Assembly (NCBI GenBank): GCA_004123355.1
Contig: SCHM01000003.1
Coordinates: 3,925,058 to 3,989,057 of the forward strand
DNA length: 64,000 bases
Origin: Amphirosellinia nigrospora
Taxonomy: Eukaryota; Ascomycota; Sordariomycetes; Xylariales; Xylariaceae
Direction of reading: 5' to 3'
Below are positions 11,191-22,654 of the stretch, piece by piece. The notes beneath the pieces were generated by a model that did no database searches, had not been told where the DNA came from, and saw only the letters and a list, made by a program, of their open reading frames with translations. Position numbers and translations under genes: made by a program. Every line of letters begins with the position of its first letter. Position 1 is the stretch's first letter.

Positions 11191-12794
11191 TCATATAAAA
11201 ATAGCCGGATCCTCCTCCCCCCCCCACAACCTCAAACGCCTGCCACTCCATTCTCCCCCGTCCCCGCCCACCAAATCCTCAAACGCCTTAATGATTTCGT
11301 CCCCCGGCTTCCAGTTTTCACCAACCTGCCACGTCACTTTTCTTTGCCCATCTCCTTTAGGCGCATCGTATCTCACCCCCCATCGGAACATAACAGTATC
11401 ATCGTCAGCCAAAGGAGGCGTGTCGTCACTCCCTTCATACTCTCGAGCCCGCTCCTCGGAGGGTCGCCACGTAAGCCACGTGAACAGCTCGGCGTCTTGA
11501 AGAAAGGGCATCTTCTGTCGCTGGAGAGAGGAGGCAAACGCCAAGAGCAAAGGGTTAATGCGCTCCGCGATGGGGAGCGTACGGAACATGTCAGGCTGGC
11601 GGGCGAGGCATATGTCGTCGTCGCCCGTGTACTCGTCCTCCTCGCGGGACCACAAGGCATGCGTCTCGTCGGCGTCTTCCTGGCCGGGCGGGTAATGCTC
11701 CTCGCTGGTGAGAGCGAAACCTGTGGCGTGGGGATCTTCGCCTCTCGGGCCGGAAAAGTACCAGCTCCCGTCGGGTGCGCACGGGTGGAACTCTACCTTG
11801 AGGTGCCGCATGTGTGGCCATGACAAGGGATGGCCTATTACGCCACCACCACCAGAAGGGAAAAGATCGGGGGTGATGAGCGCGCGGATGTCTAGTTCCT
11901 CCATGCGACTCCCTAGACCCCGCAGCCGAGAGACACCAGGTCCATTCCTTCAAACTCAGAGATGGATGATAATGACGACGCGCCGACGAGGTCAGGCATC
12001 TGCGCTGCTTGGTCCGTGTCGTCTCCGTAGGGGTTGGGCTTCCAGAACCAGATACGGGCCTTGGTGAGGGAGGATGGCAACAAGGGCATGACATCGCGCA
12101 CACACCGCCCGAAATCGGCGCGGGCATCGCGCCAAGGACCTTCCCAGACGCGGGTAAACCTGCGCAGTGCCTGGGATGAGAACGCAATGGGAAGACGCTC
12201 CATAGCCAGGGGCAGTCAAGCTCGCGGAGGTGAGGGAGGCGGGCTGCGAGTTCGAGGGGCACGCGCGGGAGATGGGCCGCATGTGGATGAAGTCCATTCC
12301 CGGCTCGGAGGCGTAATTCGGGGCCGGGAAGACGCGCAGTTGGGTGACGCGGTTGAGGAGAGGTAGGCTGTCCGGTTTTGAACGGTAAGGCGCTGGGTGT
12401 GAAAGGCGCGGTGCAAGCAGTCTGGGTAGATATCGAAGGATTGGTTGACTATGTTGATGCCAGGCCGAAGGCCTTCATCTTGGCGGATGAGATCTAGCTC
12501 GTCGGAGGACTTTTTTTCTGCCATGTCCTCGAGGTCGTGCAGTGCGTTGAAAAATGCGTGCACTTGGGCTGAAAAGTGGGCGTTGACGGCCTCGAATTCG
12601 GCGCGCGACTCTCTGCACGCAAGGGGCGCGTCAGGTGGGTTGAGAAGCAAGGGCATTTCCGCGTCGAGATCACACTCGCGCAGACCGACGTAGAGATGTG
12701 GCAGTCGCGCGTTGTAGGCGCGAACATTTTCGAGCAGGGAATTGAGAATGGCGTCTTTGGAGGGCGGCGTGGCTAGGATGTGTTGCGACTCCAT
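11191..12794 (-). CDS. F-box/DUF6546-like fungal protein (frameshifted)
   Basis: Resembles the large, fast-evolving family of ascomycete F-box-associated proteins. Landmarks in order: MDFIHMRPISR, RLPHLRELDCPWLW, ERLPIAFSSQALRRFTRVWE, LTKARIWFWKP, MEELDIRALITPDLF, and the family-typical DGSWYFSGPRG followed by a C-terminal region ending in LRLWGGEEDPAIF. No N-terminal F-box is evident after MESQHILATPPSKDA, so either it is absent or it has diverged. Four one-base losses (near 12370, 12265, 12210, 11920) break the frame, and conserved-looking protein resumes each time. The coding strand is markedly GC-rich compared with its AT-rich flanks. Role unknown; members with an F-box are presumed SCF substrate adaptors. 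Confidence 0.55.
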
Positions 12795-15357
12795 CGCGAA
12801 GATAATTAGACTACCGCCGCCGCGAGGGCTGGAGGGTAGCGTTAATAGATGATTAGCTGTAATGTAAATCGGAGAACTGGCTCTGTTCAGAATATTAATC
12901 CTTGTCGACGACGAAGGAGGGTGAAGTTGGCTTTCCAGCTGCGGCTACTAGGCTCTCCACACCAAGGAAATATCCGAAAGTGAGGCCAAGCAAGGTAAGA
13001 GTCGCGGCTGCGACAAAGCTCGAAACCTTTAAACTTAATCACGCCAAAGAATTTCCAACTCCAAAATAGAGAATGCAGCAGTCCAAGCTGCCGAGTTAAG
13101 TGCGTTGGTCGAGACTTATTGGATTATATCATTCATCTCAGCCGTTCTTGTACATGAAGCAAAAGAACGCAGAAATCCTTCAATATCAGGAAAGCGCAGG
13201 CTGGATTCTTATATCGGTTTATGGCAATATTTGTATTGTATTTTCGGTCAAGCTCTAAGGGTTGAGATTATGTAGACTTTATGTGTAATTCTTTTTCTGT
13301 TCTGTTTAGAACTATCACGAAGTCACCACAGGCAAAAAAAACATCATCTGTACATAGCTTATTACGTCTACAGAGGTATATTTAGCCCATTAGACAACAA
13401 CAACAACAACAACAACAAGTATGGATGACCTAACTTATGTATCAAAAGGTCTCTAACAAGCGCTAACGCAATCTTCGTTAGTATAAAATGACGATCTTGC
13501 ATTTCTTTCAGTGTCTTGAGCTTGTACGAAACGCTTCAGAAAATATATGATTATAGTGATTATCCAGAGTATCTTTCCACTTAGACAGCTGCTAGTACTT
13601 GTCAGGATCTAAATATACGGGCGTAATCACGCAAAGGGTCTAAAGCTCCGTGTGACGTAGGTTAGTCTAGTATTTCTGGCTACATACACACTCCTTTTCT
13701 ATTCTAGGGATTATCTTGACAGCACTTATTCTATCCTTTTATAGGGTTAGGGACAGGAGCTAAGGGAAAGGCCAATGTAGAGAATTATGTAGCAATGAAA
13801 AACTAAAATATCTATAAGCCACCGACCCATCTTCCGTGGCCTCGCCACAAGGAGTCGTCCGAGGCGCTACCGCAGCTTTCAATATCTGTGCTGAGAGTTT
13901 TGGCCAACGTGTCTGTGCACGAAATTTACCTAGAATGGGGATGGCACCACGGCGCGTTTATCCTTGGACCGTTATATCAGGGTTGCTGATTGTGCGTATG
14001 ATGCCGAAGCTATTGAATTTTCGCTACAAAAGATGATAATGGGTAACGGCTACGACCCCACAACTTTAGGCAAATAACGGCAACAACCAAGTCTTTGTTC
14101 TACTGCCTTTAAACTCCGCCAGATTATGGATTTCGGCCAGCACTCGGCTTAGATTATTTGATGGGGGATCCATAGCCTAGAAATAACCTACTACTCGTAG
14201 CGTATTGCTACTTTTGGTTGAAATATTAAATGAAGTAAACCAGTAGGAGATATTCTGATTTAAATATTCCACAAGGCCAAGGGACCCAGACGTAGATAAA
14301 GAAACCTCCTAAATATAGTTAGATAGGCTCAAACCCTGATGCGAGATCCTCGTGCAACTACAAGTCTCTATTTGTCACAAGGGCTCTAATTAAGGGCTTG
14401 GAATAGGTTCAAATTGGGTAATAAACGACTATAGTTCCAAAAGGGCCATATAGATCTAAGTCTTTTTTCTGTTAGAAAGGAGGATTCGCTGCCTTTTATG
14501 CTTAGAATTCCCTTCCTTTCCTTTCCTTTCCTCTACAGGACTGAAAAGAAAGACCTGTATAGCCGGTGAGGCGAGTGTCTCGGTGTTCGAGTTCAGCTCG
14601 GTATCTGCTTCTGAGACTCATGATAACTTCGTACGACTGCCTCAGCCTCGTAGGGTAGTATCTCGCGAGCTCCGTATAAGACCCTGTGTGGCACTGTATT
14701 GCGCACTGACCAGGATCCGTGTGACAATATAATAACTGTTGAATTGCAACGTCAGCCTTTGATGCCAATCTTGATAGTAAAATAAGATTAGGGGGGAATT
14801 CAGCTGCTATCCCACGCACAGGTAATTATTCACTCCGTATCACGAAACAGGCAGCTAGCAGCGAGTATGCCATGATCGGCGAATTCAGTCTACGTATCTA
14901 AAGACTTACAAAAATCATAAGCCCATGCCTACACGTGTACTTTGACCCGACCATTAGGTAGCTTGTAGTGTACCCATTACGCATAAGGCCCTCAAGACTA
15001 TCTAACCTATTAGAAACTACCTACATATCTCATTACGGCGTGTGATATGCTCAATAGGTAGGGTCGCATCCTCCCTCCCTCCCTTCCTGGATGTTTCGGT
15101 GGGGAGAATAGGCACTGCGCACTTCGTATCCCATTTCTGCTGCAGTTGGCTGTTTAGGTTCAACAGTGTACTGCGTAATGTCTTTTTTTAGAGAAGGTTA
15201 ATGGTGACCAAACATCACTTTTATGGGAGTCGCCCCTATTCTCTGGCGAGAGTACATACAGAGGACTCCCTCCTTCATCATTGGTCCATCATTACCAACC
15301 TTCAGCTCAAATGGGCTATATAATTGCCGAAACACTGTCGATTAATACTTGATAGGG
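12795..15357. other. Gene-free AT-rich stretch with (CAA)n microsatellite
   Basis: About 2.5 kb without a supportable gene on either strand. It contains a perfect CAA trinucleotide run (about 13394-13419). A pyrimidine repeat of CTTTC units lies at about 14512-14532. Open frames present are short and lack coding character. Probably decayed repeat DNA. Confidence 0.4.
13394..13419. repeat. (CAA)n microsatellite
   Basis: Uninterrupted run of about eight CAA/ACA trinucleotides in intergenic DNA. Confidence 0.9.
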
Positions 15358-16997
15358 CTAGGCTTTTGAAAACACGACATCCACACCGTTTAGCGCCCAG
15401 CAAAGTGATGTTACCTCGTCCAGGTCGTTTCGCACAAACGCAATGAGGGTGGAATCCCATGTATCTCGCCAGAAGGCACGAGCAAGGCATTCATCAAAAG
15501 TATCTGGAAGATGACAGAATACGTCAAAATGATAATGCCATGCATCCAAGGTTTGATCAGTCTGCTTGTTGATCGTCATTTGTAGCCTGCTAGCATTGCG
15601 TGGGTTCTTCGTTATGCCAATGCATACTATATCAAGACCTTCCATGGTATAGGAACCAACAAAATCTTCAAGACAAGGCATTTTGGTGTCAGGCACCCGG
15701 TGTTTCCCAAGAGGGGCCGTGTAGTGTTCTGAATATTGATTCAGATACTTCAATCTAGCCTGAGTGGCTATGTTGACAAAGTCTATGCAAGGCTGCAGGC
15801 AGTGCATCGTTTGAAGGAGGTCTTGGGCAATCCAATCAGTAGCATCCGAAAGGCCAGTGCCATTGGATAGAACTACTATGGCAGATTTCGTTTCCGGGAT
15901 GATATAGATGTTGCATGTATAGCCAGGGACGTCCCCTTGATGACAATAGAGGAGTAGAGAAGCCGAGCCGCGTCCGATGACTGGTGAAACGAGAGCACGA
16001 TTTGGAGATATCAATCCAAGCTTGCTTGGGGTCTGGTGATGGCACCATCCCGCGCAATAATCACCATCTTCCTCGGACCGTGGATTGGCGATTGTTAGCC
16101 GATCGAAAATTGGTGACTCGAATCGAATTAGCGATGGGTTGTCGGGCCTAGTATCAAACGCTCCCAGGAGGCACTTGCACCACTGCAGTAGATCATTAAC
16201 TGAACTGCGAATACCCCCAGAACCTCCATTCATAGAAGTCGCAGATAGCTCGGTCGGAGATGTTTCAGACGCGCTACCATCTGTGAGTATCATGTATGGG
16301 GTGGCGATATTGTCATCTGTTTTATGGACAGATCTGAAGGCAGTCGTTCGATTCATCTCTAGTGGCCTGAATATTCGTTCGCGCTGGAAGTCACCCCAAT
16401 TTGAGTATTCTGAAGTTCGTTCAACTATATGTCCGGCTAACTCGTACATAGCATTGTTGTACAAGTAACTAGTTCGAAGGTCGTGTTTAATCGGCAGAGC
16501 GTTGCAGACTTGTATTAAGCCCTCCTTTGGGATGAGAATCCGTCCATCCATCCCTTGGGTTATCTCATCCAGACTCTCGAGACCTGTACGATGGGAACAT
16601 ATGTCCTGGACAGTCATGTGTGATAGGATGTCAGGCTGTTTAACATGGCGAAATTCGGGAATGATGGAGGCGATGGTGTCATCCCACGAAACTCTGCGTT
16701 CCTGGACGAGGATGTCTAGTGAGGCGGACATGAAAGCTTTTGAGAGGGACGCAATGCAGTAGAGAGTGTCGCTATCGGGCGGTTGATTTTTTGGACATTT
16801 TTAGTCCCCAAGTTACACTTGAAAAGCTCCTGGCCTTGGTGGATGACGCCAACAGACAACCCAGGTTGGCCTGTGATGTGAAGGATCGCCTTCATCACCG
16901 GAATGCGCTCGTGCAGAATATGCGCCATGTTGGTCGCAGGAATGCCACGGCTGCTCTCGTCTTTGTCGAACAGACACGGGCGAAGGGAAAATAGCAT
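15358..16997 (-). CDS. Serine beta-lactamase/transpeptidase-like hydrolase
   Basis: A class-C-type serine hydrolase of ~545 aa. All three active-site motifs of the fold are visible: SxxK in CIASLSKAF, YxN in SYLYNNAMYELAG, and HxG in CHQGDVPGY. The opening TGQPGLSVGVIHQGQE matches the usual first strand of the family. Fungal members act as esterases, lactonases or transacylases, often in secondary metabolism; the substrate cannot be deduced. The first ~80 residues and the rest are in different frames, joined by adding one base at the A6 run on the coding strand (T run at 16787-16792), so probably a sequencing error. No signal peptide is obvious. The start at 16997 is the first Met in frame with the family core. 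It sits about 700 bp from a relict SDR exon on the other strand. Confidence 0.78.
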
Positions 16998-17704
16998 TGT
17001 TTAGTTTCTGATCACGGCGCTGCTGAGAGTGCGAAACAGGATGGAGATTATAGCGAAGGGAGAAAGAAGTTGGCCAGTCAGCGGTTACTTGAAGCTACAC
17101 TAACTGTCGAGCTCGGGAGGGGTGAGCGATGTCGCAGAATATCTTTCTAGATTACAATGTGAAGCCCCAGCCATTGGTGGCTGAAAAGGTACTGCAACAC
17201 CGTCGGCAGGCATAGTCAGTGATCTCGAAAGCATTTTACTCAACTTACCGTGATTACTTCCTTTGTTGGTAGAACCCCCAGGCTTAACTGCTTGTGCAGA
17301 TAGAGGGTAGCTTTAACAACAGCAACAGCAGACACTGCTCACTTTCGCCTAATAGCGAATACCTAGATTAGTAAAATCCTCAAGCTGAACTTGCGCTGAT
17401 TTTTTTGCCGCATCCGTGTCTTCATGGTGGCCATACAATTCTATACATGGATTGATTCCCTAATTGGGTAAGGCCAAGCCGTATAATGTTGGCTGTAAGT
17501 CCATCCCTGCATACACGAACATGTCAGTGCGGAAGTTGCTTCTTTCAGGGCGGACGAATCCCTTTTTTGCAGTAATAGTTGTGCTGTAGTCCTGGTAGTT
17601 CTCTGTGTTTGTTTTTTGTTTTTATTCGTTTAATCAAACGTTTATGAATCTCCTAGCTATTCTCCTTTCTCAAGCGACTAACCACCTGCCTCCCGACTGC
17701 AGCC
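16998..17704. other. Divergent spacer, nothing recognised
   Basis: About 700 bp between the beta-lactamase-like gene and the SDR relict. Could contain promoters for both directions. No repeat or RNA gene recognised. Confidence 0.3.
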
Positions 17705-17967
17705 ATGCCTGAAAATGAAGTTCGACAATCCACTATCCCGGACCTAGCAGGGCAAGTCCTTCTTGTAACTGGCGGTAAGTAGTACATTCTTTTGGACCAG
17801 AAGTCACTAGTCTAGTCTATTCTATCCCTGTCCTATCAATCATAAATTCATAATCTCCAACAACCGTGATCCCTTTACCTATTTGTTCTGACAAACGGCC
17901 CCAGGAACTGGAAAAATGGATGCATTAACGTCGGCGATTGCCACAATAGCTTACTTTGATTAAGCCC
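17705..17967 (+). pseudogene. Relict short-chain dehydrogenase (first exon only)
   Basis: Exon 1 (17705-17774) reads MPENEVRQSTIPDLAG then QVLLVTGG, the N-terminus and first strand of the Rossmann fold of classical SDR enzymes, and ends at a good donor (GTAAGT at 17775). The acceptor CCCCAG at 17904 opens a second exon reading GTGKMDALTSAIATIAYFD then stop, which lacks the GxGxG continuation and catalytic YxxxK. Nothing SDR-like is seen beyond it. An LTR copy begins ~240 bp downstream. I read this as a decayed gene; loss by repeat insertion is inference. Confidence 0.5.
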
Positions 17968-18205
17968 TTACGCTGCCAGTTTAGATAGATACTACTTTAA
18001 TGAGATTATCACTCACCGCGTTGTCATCCATAACTTTGTGTTCTGATGCTACGAACATACTGGCTGGGCTGTAGCTACCCTATATTATTACTATCTCGAT
18101 ATGTGTAGATCCGATTGCTCTCTAACGAATAAGGCCTTGCAGTGAATAATCTGGTAAAATACTGTTTCACCTGAGTGATCGGTAGAGCTGAAATTTTGTT
18201 TTCAC

Positions 18206-18530
18206 TGTCACACGGACCAGCCACACAGACTCCTGGAAGGTCCCGGAAGGTCCTGGAAGACCGGCACCGCTCCGAAGCATTATCGTGGGCTGAGACATAA
18301 TATATTAGCATATTCGTATTGGTTAGAATAGCCTCAACCCCTCTCGAGGAGTCAGGCTTTCGGAGGTCTGCGAGGAGGCAAAGTCCTAGGAATTCGTCTA
18401 TAAATTGAGGGCATGGGCGAGGTTATATTGAAGTCAGAAATAGGAAATCAGAGCCCCTAGAGACCCCAAAGAGATTATTAGCTGAATTGAACTCTAAATT
18501 CCAAGCCCCTGAGCACAGGCCCTTGTCACA
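18206..18530 (+). mobile_element. Solo LTR, copy 1, with 5-bp target duplication
   Basis: A 325-bp element starting TGTCACACGG and ending CTTGTCACA, flanked on both sides by TTCAC (18201-18205 and 18531-18535), the 5-bp duplication expected of LTR-retrotransposon integration. It contains the promoter-like sequence TATAAATTGAGGGCA. A related copy in the same orientation lies at 41203-41459. No gag-pol coding sequence is adjacent, so this is a solo LTR left by recombination. Confidence 0.72.
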
Positions 18531-18957
18531 TTCACTATAATCTTTAAAAACTCTGCAGTAACGGTCATGGAAATATGAAAAATGTCAATTGAATTACTTC
18601 TAACATGATCAAGCTGTTACCGGTTTTTATTGACCAATTGGAAAGCTTTGCTTCCTTCGAATAGGTATTTACGACGTAAATTAAGTGTGAGAGGGAAAGC
18701 GAAGCTTGAGAAATTAAGCTGCAACCCCTAAAACTCTAAATGAATTCTGCCGCTTTCTAATTAGCTAGAGGGAACTCTGCAAGCCTTTAATTAGTTAAAC
18801 TTTAATTAAGTAATTAATTATAACGTATTCGCACTAAAAATAGATTATATAGCTTACGTACCGTAATAGCAAGTATAATCGTTAATAACTATTATATCTC
18901 GAATACGAATACGACGCTTATATAAGCCATATTATAATACTACACGGTTAAAAATGC
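18531..18957. repeat. AT/TpA-rich decayed repeat DNA
   Basis: Very AT-rich with abundant TA dinucleotides (runs like TTAATTAAGTAATTAATTATAA), the composition left by repeat-induced point mutation in ascomycete transposons. No frame survives. The assignment to RIP is inference from composition only. Confidence 0.45.
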
Positions 18958-19081
18958 GTTGCAAAAGGGCCGGCTGGGGCGAGGGCCAGACCGTAAGGGA
19001 CGGCGGCCAAGTTCCCAGAGGTCCAACCCTCCCGGGCAGAGCCCCTCTAGATATATAAATCTACGTAGGGGGTAGAGGTTT

Positions 19082-19184
19082 GGGGAGTAGGAGGTCTAGG
19101 GAGTAGGAGGTCTAGGGAGTAGGAGGTCTAGGGAGTAAGAGGTCTAGGAGTAAGAGGTCTAGGAGTAAGGGGTCTAGGAGGTCT
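19082..19184. repeat. 16-bp minisatellite GGGAGTAGGAGGTCTA
   Basis: Six to seven tandem copies of a 14-17 bp unit, consensus GGGAGTAGGAGGTCTA, with G-to-A changes and single-G losses in the later copies. One strand is almost free of C, giving strong purine skew. It lies inside a short GC-rich island (from about 18958) surrounded by AT-rich DNA. Confidence 0.85.
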
Positions 19185-19230
19185 TGCTAACTTAAATTAG
19201 AGTGCTTTGGCACTTTGATTTACAAAGTAT

Positions 19231-19266
19231 TAAAATAGAGCTTCGCTAGCAAAGCTTTCTATTTTA
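19231..19266. repeat. Hairpin-forming inverted repeat
   Basis: TAAAATAGAGCTTCGC and, after TA, GCAAAGCTTTCTATTTTA are near reverse complements, giving a stem of ~15 bp with a tiny loop. It lies ~150 bp beyond the aldo/keto reductase stop codon, on the 3' side of that gene. It could be a transposon end or fold in a 3' UTR; neither is proven. Confidence 0.55.
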
Positions 19267-19419
19267 GTGACGACTTGCCCGACGCTACAGAGTATTTTTT
19301 CTTAAATGCGTAGATTGATTTCTTAAGTTCTCTCGCCTATTTAATTTGGTTGCTCTTGATATAGCCGAAAGTTCAACAAGATAAGGGGGTGCTACCGACA
19401 ACACTAGCCAGTTTTATCC

Positions 19420-20567
19420 TTAATCCTTTAGAGGAGCAGTGTCCGCAAAGGCAGTAAACATGGCACCGCGGTCTCCGCTGACTCCAACCTCCGACACCAA
19501 CTTTCTGAGGAGTTTCTCCTCCTCTTTGGTAAGAACAACCTCAGCTGCTGCAAAGTTCTCCTCCAGGTAAGCTGTCTTCTTCGTGCCAGGAATCACGAAG
19601 ATATTATCTCCCTGCGCAAGCAGCCAGGCGAGTACCAGCTGGCCACTAGTGCAGCCCTTGCGCTTGGCGAATTCGGCAAACTGATCTACCAGCTTGAGGT
19701 TTTTCTCGAAATTCTCACCCTGGTAGCGGGGAGACAAGGCTCTAGCGTCGTCGGGGCCGAAGTCAGCGGCGGAGCGGAAACGCCCCGTCATTATCCCCCG
19801 GCCAAGCGGCGAATAGGCAAAGACTGCGACACCCAATTCTTTACAGGTGTCCAGTAAATGGGTTCCGGATGGGCCTTCAATATCGAGCGTCCACGGGTTG
19901 TATTCCACTTGTACCGCGTGAACTGGATGAACAGCATAAGCTCGACGAAGCGTACTCGACGATACTTCAGATAAGCCGACGTATTTGATCTTTCCTTCGC
20001 TAAGAGAGGTTTAGAAGATGATAGCAAATATAATCAAACATCAAACTGCGCACATACTTCACTAGTTCTTTCATGACTTGCATGGTCTTCTCGATTGGGA
20101 CCTCGAGGTTTGCTCGATGCATGTAATATAGATCGATTTGATCTACCCCGAGCCGCTTCAAACTGCTCTCGACACATTGTCGGCAATGCTCCGGGGACGA
20201 GTCAACTGCCAGACCACCAGTTCCGTCGGGCTTGAGGCCAAACTTGGTCGCTAGGAAAATGTCTGCGCGACGCTCTGGGTGAAGCTTGAACCATTTGCCA
20301 ATCGTCTCTTCGCTATCGCCGTACACGTCGGCTGTATCCCAGTTTGTACAGCCGAGTTCCCAGGCTCTATCGAGCAGCTTGAAACGATCTGCATCCGGTC
20401 TAACAAGTCGAAAGTTAGAAGAGAGCTCAATATAGAGAATAGGAGCACAACACTTACTCAGCTGGGCCATAGCCTACACTAAAACCCATGAGTCCGAAGC
20501 CCACGGCAGGTATTTTAGGGCCGTCACGGCCTGGCCGGCGGCTGAGAGTTGATTTCTGAGCTGCCAT
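19420..20567 (-). CDS. Aldo/keto reductase (intact, three exons)
   Basis: NADPH-dependent aldo/keto reductase of the YakC/pyridoxal-reductase-like group, 343 aa. Exons on the minus strand are 20567-20458, 20399-20058 and 19999-19420; splice phases agree and no frameshift is needed. It starts MAAQKSTLSRRPGRDGPKIP. The catalytic tetrad is visible: Asp and Tyr in NWDTADVYGDSEET, Lys in DIFLATKFGL, His in LYYMHRAN. QVEYNPWTLDIEG and AYSPLGRGIMTGRF are typical family segments, and VIPGTKKTAYLEEN lies in the cofactor-phosphate region. Cytosolic, no signal. Substrate not deducible. It is one of the few multi-exon genes here with no indel. Confidence 0.9.
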
Positions 20568-21749
20568 TTTATGTTTGGGAGTTAAGGGTTTGATAGATAG
20601 TATATCAAGATGGTATAAAATTGATTTGGATGTAGCAAAGGCCGAGGAATTGGCCGGCGATGCTCACCTTTTATCTATCATGGTTCATGCCTGCCGAGAC
20701 ATCTCATCCACTCTTAATCCACAGGACTTACATTGGATAGCCGGTTCACGGGCTCCATCAAATCGATTACCGGTGTATTGTCCCCAAGACTGATCCATAG
20801 AATAAGGAAGACGGTTGAACGTCAGACCGCTAGCCCCGGCTGCGCCGTAAGGTATGTGCATAATCGAAGGTGCACTGTAACAAAGCACTGTATATTTAAC
20901 CCAGAGGAAACATGGATGCTCCGTGATTCGCAACAAATCCGGCGACATATTATGGAAATGTAGTTGATTGATTAGAAAGCTACTCTCGTGACCCTAAGTG
21001 AATTAGTTTGCTCTCCTCCTCGTACAACATGTTGCCTTCACTACTTACTTAGTCTCACGCTACGAGCTTAGCAAAAACCCCATCTTCTATTTCTTATGTA
21101 AATTTTACAATGTGCGCTTGGAAAATTAGAAACATCAATTATACTAGATTCTTCTGGTTTGCACTCGCTATAGTAGTATGGTAAGTTCTGTAACCGTGTG
21201 GCACCTAGTCGTTGCTCTTCGCGACGTCTAGGGATATTTCCAAGCCCCCATAATAAGCCAACTTCAGTCAGAGCACCCTAAACCCCGCTATCTCCGTGCA
21301 TGATGCAGCCCCGGCATTAGCGGTGATATACTAAGCCCCTACTCCCCCTAGCCAGCACCTCCATTCGGATGGCAATGTCTTGGAGATTTCGAGAGCTGCT
21401 CTCTCCCACCATTAGCTAGGTGATATAGAAGAAAACAGGCCTATCCATTCGCCTCTTCCAACCGTTGGGGTGAATTAGTCACTGTGTTGATAGAAGGTAA
21501 GTACTTGTAGATAATAGTGCAATCTGTATCCCAATTCGTCAATCCCACAGACGCTGATTGGTCAATTTGAGGAAGAGGGCTATCAGGTCTATCGTCGACG
21601 TCATTGTCTTGATACTAATCCTCTTACGTCAGAGCTTCGAGAGTGTACATAGTAGTTGCACTCCGATTTATTTGGAAAATAACTTCGGTGAGATATATCC
21701 CGAGTAATCAAATCCAAGACTGAATAAATAGTATTGTCACATATCAACC
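20568..21749. other. Intergenic, nothing recognised
   Basis: About 1.2 kb between the aldo/keto reductase start and a small conserved gene on the other strand. Contains unsupported short frames only. Confidence 0.3.
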
Positions 21750-22282
21750 ATGGAACCTTCTGGTGCATCACAACCCCTCAAAATGCGGCCTACCAGGTTA
21801 GCGGCAACGCCGTCACGTCGAATCCAACTGAGGAGCGCGCGAGTCATAATGAAGGCCACGGTCGCCCAGTTGCCAACCGTGGACCCGAGAATCAATGTTC
21901 AGGCATCGAAAATGCAGTGCCTTCGAGTTTGGGACGGGGCATGCGTGGCGCGCCAGAGGGAGAGGAACAATTCGGTCGGACCAAGGAGGAGGTCGGGCGT
22001 CACCACGAGTTAGAGGGCGAGCAGATGAGAGCTCCAGGAGAAGGTCGAGTAGCGGAAGCGGTGGAGCGCAAGCCCGGAGCTAGTGGATCACAGCCGGACC
22101 TGGCCAGCGACCTTGACCGGTATGGCACTTTACAATTCTCTAACGATGTGTAGATTGTCATCTGTGTTTACTGACTTATTTAATTAAACAGGAAGAAACG
22201 TGAGCAAGCCGAGGCACGGAACTCAATCAAGGAAGAAAGAAGACATGGAGGAATCTCGGATGACGGTGCTCGTGGCGGGTAG
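21750..22282 (+). CDS. Small conserved fungal protein of unknown function
   Basis: A short, hydrophilic, Gly/Glu/Arg-rich protein of a type common in Pezizomycotina. Landmarks are NAAYQVSGNAV, GRGMRGAPEGEE, EEVGRHHELEGEQMRAPGEG and GSQPDLASDLDRKK. The intron 22120-22191 (GTATGG to AACAG) joins DLDR to KKREQAEARNSIKEERR; stop at 22280-22282. The likely start MEPSGASQPLK (21750) is one frame away from NAAYQ; adding one A to the AAAA run near 21780 joins them. Without that, a start at 21734 in frame is possible. No domain with a known function is visible; low complexity suggests an intrinsically disordered protein. Confidence 0.65.
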
Positions 22283-22654
22283 CCACTTGAGCTTGATCTG
22301 ACTATTGGAAATTGAGACAACATTATCCAATTCAAGTCGCAGAAAATATCATACTGATTGCGCAATGCTATCTGGGCGGTAAATTTATTAAAATCTGTAC
22401 TATTGTATTGTATTGTATTAATGTTGAAATCCATACCTGCTAAGAAATAACTGCCGTGGTATTAAATCCCTTCTTCCGGACATGCGAGCTTACAGGGGAT
22501 CGATTATATCCGCGAGGGCCGTTGTTGCGGGTTAAGTATAGGATCACCACTCATTCAAATGCTATCCCTCCCCTCTTGCAACATGGCGGGAATAATCCTC
22601 ATGAAAATCCCGTTTCGTTCTCCTAATAAGTCTGCATGAGAGGAATCAAAGATA
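22283..22654. other. Spacer with TATTG microsatellite
   Basis: About 370 bp before the aldehyde dehydrogenase. Holds three to four copies of TATTG near 22402-22420. No gene seen. Confidence 0.4.

Noticed and set aside
14502-14819. Minus-strand 105-codon frame as a gene
   Set aside because: Ends in a low-complexity Lys/Arg/Glu stretch from a CTTTC repeat and shows no family resemblance.
17775-17904. SDR relict intron as a fourth introner copy
   Set aside because: Length (130 bp) is similar, but apart from CATTCTTTT no ordered blocks match the other three.
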